Origin: Hyphomicrobiales bacterium
GTDB taxonomy: Bacteria; Pseudomonadota; Alphaproteobacteria; Rhizobiales; JAUVMS01
NCBI GenBank assembly: GCA_030600135.1
Contig: JAUVMS010000160.1
Span: forward strand, 1 to 7,441
Direction of reading: 5' to 3'
Length of the DNA stretch: 7,441 nt
The translations under genes were made by a program, and so were the position numbers. The stretch's first letter is position 1. Each line of letters starts with the position of its first letter. The notes under the pieces were generated by a model. The model was given only the letters and a program-made list of their open reading frames with translations. It ran no database searches and was not told the origin of the DNA. Positions 6,528-7,441 of this stretch are shown in pieces.

Positions 6528-6934
6528 CCGTTATCGGCGCCCACATCATGGGGCCTCAGGTCGGGCCTCGCGGACACGTCAAAGAACTCGATTTCGTTGC
6601 ACGCATGGTGCGGCGCGTGCCTGGCCACGTCATCTTTGCCGGTGATTTGAATGCCACGCGGTGGGGTCGCTCGCTGGCGCGCTTCGGGCAGCGCTCCGGG
6701 CTTCAACACATGGACCGGTTTCTGCCGAGCTGGCCGGCCGGCTGGCGCGGTTGGCCGCAGCTGGCAATCGATCATTTCTATGTCTCTCGCGACATCAAAG
6801 TGAGCGATGTCCATCTTGGTCCCGAAGCCGGTTCGGATCACTTACCGCTGGTGGGATATTTTCAAACCCGTTCAACAGGAACGCGGCTCACAAGCCGAGC
6901 TAACCGGAGCACCGCTTTTTCCGCTCGACCTTGA
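6488..6934 (+). CDS. EEP-family protein, C-terminal part (-1 frame, 148 aa)
   Basis: This frame continues the EEP fold from VWAEFSFGG onwards and holds the second half of the active site: GAHIMGP, AGDLNATRWG, LAIDHFYVS and SDHLPLVGYF. It could formally start at TTG 6488, but that codon lies directly at the frameshift point, has no ribosome binding site, and begins in the middle of a beta strand, so independent expression is unlikely. The fold should end near VGYF (residue 311 of the joined protein); the remaining 24 residues are a Ser/Thr/Arg-rich tail that partly overlaps the convergent lipoprotein gene and may not be conserved. Confidence 0.6.
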   Translation: MVWAEFSFGGRPLTVIGAHIMGPQVGPRGHVKELDFVARMVRRVPGHVIFAGDLNATRWGRSLARFGQRSGLQHMDRFLPSWPAGWRGWPQLAIDHFYVSRDIKVSDVHLGPEAGSDHLPLVGYFQTRSTGTRLTSRANRSTAFSARP

Positions 6935-7322
6935 GCTCACGATTGATGTCGTCGCTGAGCGCGATGATTTGCCCAACCCGTTCGGCTGAAATGTCTTTGA
7001 CTTTGCTCGGTGCCAGGACTCTGCGGGCTTGCGCGGTTTCAGCAATGCCCGCGCTCAACTGCGAGCAAGTCAGTTGGCCCCGCGTCGAGCGATAGGCAAA
7101 CTGACGCACGCCGGACGCGTACTCCTCGGTGCTTGGCGTCTGTGCGATCCACTGGCGCTGCGGATCCTCCTGCATTGCGTCCAGGCGCGCAAGGCGCTGC
7201 TGGACGCAAGCGCCTGAATCGTCGAGGCAAAATTTGCTAGGACCCGCGGAGCAACCGGTGAGAGCCGGCGCGGCCACCAATGCCAAGAACGCCACCCTAA
7301 ACAGTGTGCCCCCTAACGCCAT
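6900..7322 (-). CDS. Small conserved lipoprotein of unknown function, 140 aa
   Basis: The N-terminus is a lipoprotein signal: a hydrophobic stretch (residues about 7-21) leads to the lipobox LTGC with Cys24 as the lipidated residue, so the mature protein of about 117 residues is attached to a membrane facing the periplasm. The mature part has FCLDDSGACVQQR (31-43), an EYASGVRQFAY segment (67-77) and LTCSQL (84-89), then a charged C-terminal helix ending KKRC. I recall similar small lipoproteins of unknown function from Hyphomicrobiales. Four cysteines besides the lipidated one (32, 39, 86, 138) could form two disulfides. The ATG at 7322 has AAGG six bases upstream; an in-frame extension to 7409 would put 29 polar residues before the signal and is rejected. 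Its last 35 bases overlap the convergent EEP gene. Confidence 0.82.
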   Translation of the reverse strand: MALGGTLFRVAFLALVAAPALTGCSAGPSKFCLDDSGACVQQRLARLDAMQEDPQRQWIAQTPSTEEYASGVRQFAYRSTRGQLTCSQLSAGIAETAQARRVLAPSKVKDISAERVGQIIALSDDINRELKVERKKRCSG

Positions 7323-7395
7323 CGGTTGCCTTGTTCTCCGCTCTGAGTAGCCCGCCACCAAGGCACGCGTGCGCCCGCCTCTCAATGACCTCGCA

Positions 7396-7411
7396 CTTTG
7401 TTCTAACAAAG
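7396..7411. promoter_or_regulatory. Inverted repeat upstream of the lipoprotein gene
   Basis: CTTTGTT-CT-AACAAAG has two perfect seven-base arms around a two-base centre, about 75 bases before the lipoprotein start. Such a compact dyad in the promoter region suggests an operator for a dimeric regulator. A TTGGCA (minus strand, 7432-7427) lies just upstream but has no good -10 at normal spacing. The loop is too short for a terminator hairpin and no T-run follows. Confidence 0.35.
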
Positions 7412-7441
7412 ACCATATTGGCCAGGTGCCAACCGGACGGA

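Larger units (their letters stand above)
5928..6934 (+). pseudogene. Membrane-anchored endonuclease/exonuclease/phosphatase family gene split by a -1 frameshift
   Basis: The two reading frames here together give one complete 335-residue member of the EEP (DNase I/AP endonuclease-like) superfamily. Adding one C to the C6 tract at 6482-6487, or a -1 slip there, joins them as GPSPPLVWAEF. In the joined protein the catalytic set is intact: Asn107 (SFNTW), Glu134 (LYEFG), His206 (GAHI), Asp240 and Asn242 (GDLN), Asp282-His283 (IDH) and Asp304-His305 (SDHLPL). Superfamily members are metal-dependent phosphodiesterases or phosphomonoesterases acting on nucleic acids, phosphoinositides or lipids; the substrate here is unknown. 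Intact motifs on both sides imply that the break is recent, a homopolymer sequencing error, or a programmed slip. The gene follows btaB by 132 bases on the same strand. Confidence 0.75.

Noticed and set aside
6884..6897. CGGCT-CACA-AGCCG hairpin as a terminator between the EEP and lipoprotein genes
   Set aside because: The stem has only five pairs and no T-run follows on either strand.

Overview
The window reads as a chromosomal segment of a GC-rich alphaproteobacterium, most likely from Hyphomicrobiales or a neighbouring order. This rests on the betaine-lipid gene pair btaA-btaB, the GC-rich third codon positions, a lipoprotein of a type I associate with Hyphomicrobiales, and the MFS-transporter N-terminus. 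The genus cannot be fixed from the sequence. No mobile element, tRNA, rRNA or CRISPR array is visible, and no gene-free stretch exceeds 300 bases.

Layout. Positions 1-1582 (minus strand) hold a cytochrome P450 gene followed 11 bases later by the first 32 codons of an MFS transporter that runs off the left edge. The transporter's ribosome binding site overlaps the P450 stop codon, so the two are probably one transcription unit. Next on the minus strand (1798-3615) is a 605-residue protein with an N-terminal TPR region, a helical middle region and a C-terminal class I SAM-dependent methyltransferase domain. A 237-base divergent intergenic region with a perfect 14-bp palindrome separates it from the plus-strand pair btaA-btaB (3853-5795), whose stop and start overlap as ATGA. 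Downstream on the plus strand (5928-6934) is a membrane-anchored endonuclease/exonuclease/phosphatase (EEP) gene split by a -1 frameshift at a C6T tract. The right end (6900-7322, minus) encodes a small lipoprotein that converges on the EEP gene and overlaps its 3' end by 35 bases.

How the genes fit together. BtaA and BtaB make the phosphorus-free membrane lipid diacylglyceryl-N,N,N-trimethylhomoserine (DGTS) from diacylglycerol and S-adenosylmethionine; in other alphaproteobacteria this is a phosphate-starvation response. The EEP protein lies downstream on the same strand and could act on phosphodiester or phosphomonoester substrates outside the membrane, but that link is only inferred. The TPR-methyltransferase and the P450/MFS pair have no assignable substrate.

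The observations most worth checking are the split EEP gene, where every catalytic motif survives across the two frames and the junction is a canonical-form -1 slippery heptamer (C CCC CCT), and the palindromes in the regulatory regions of btaAB, the P450 and the lipoprotein. I found no convincing new multi-gene system.
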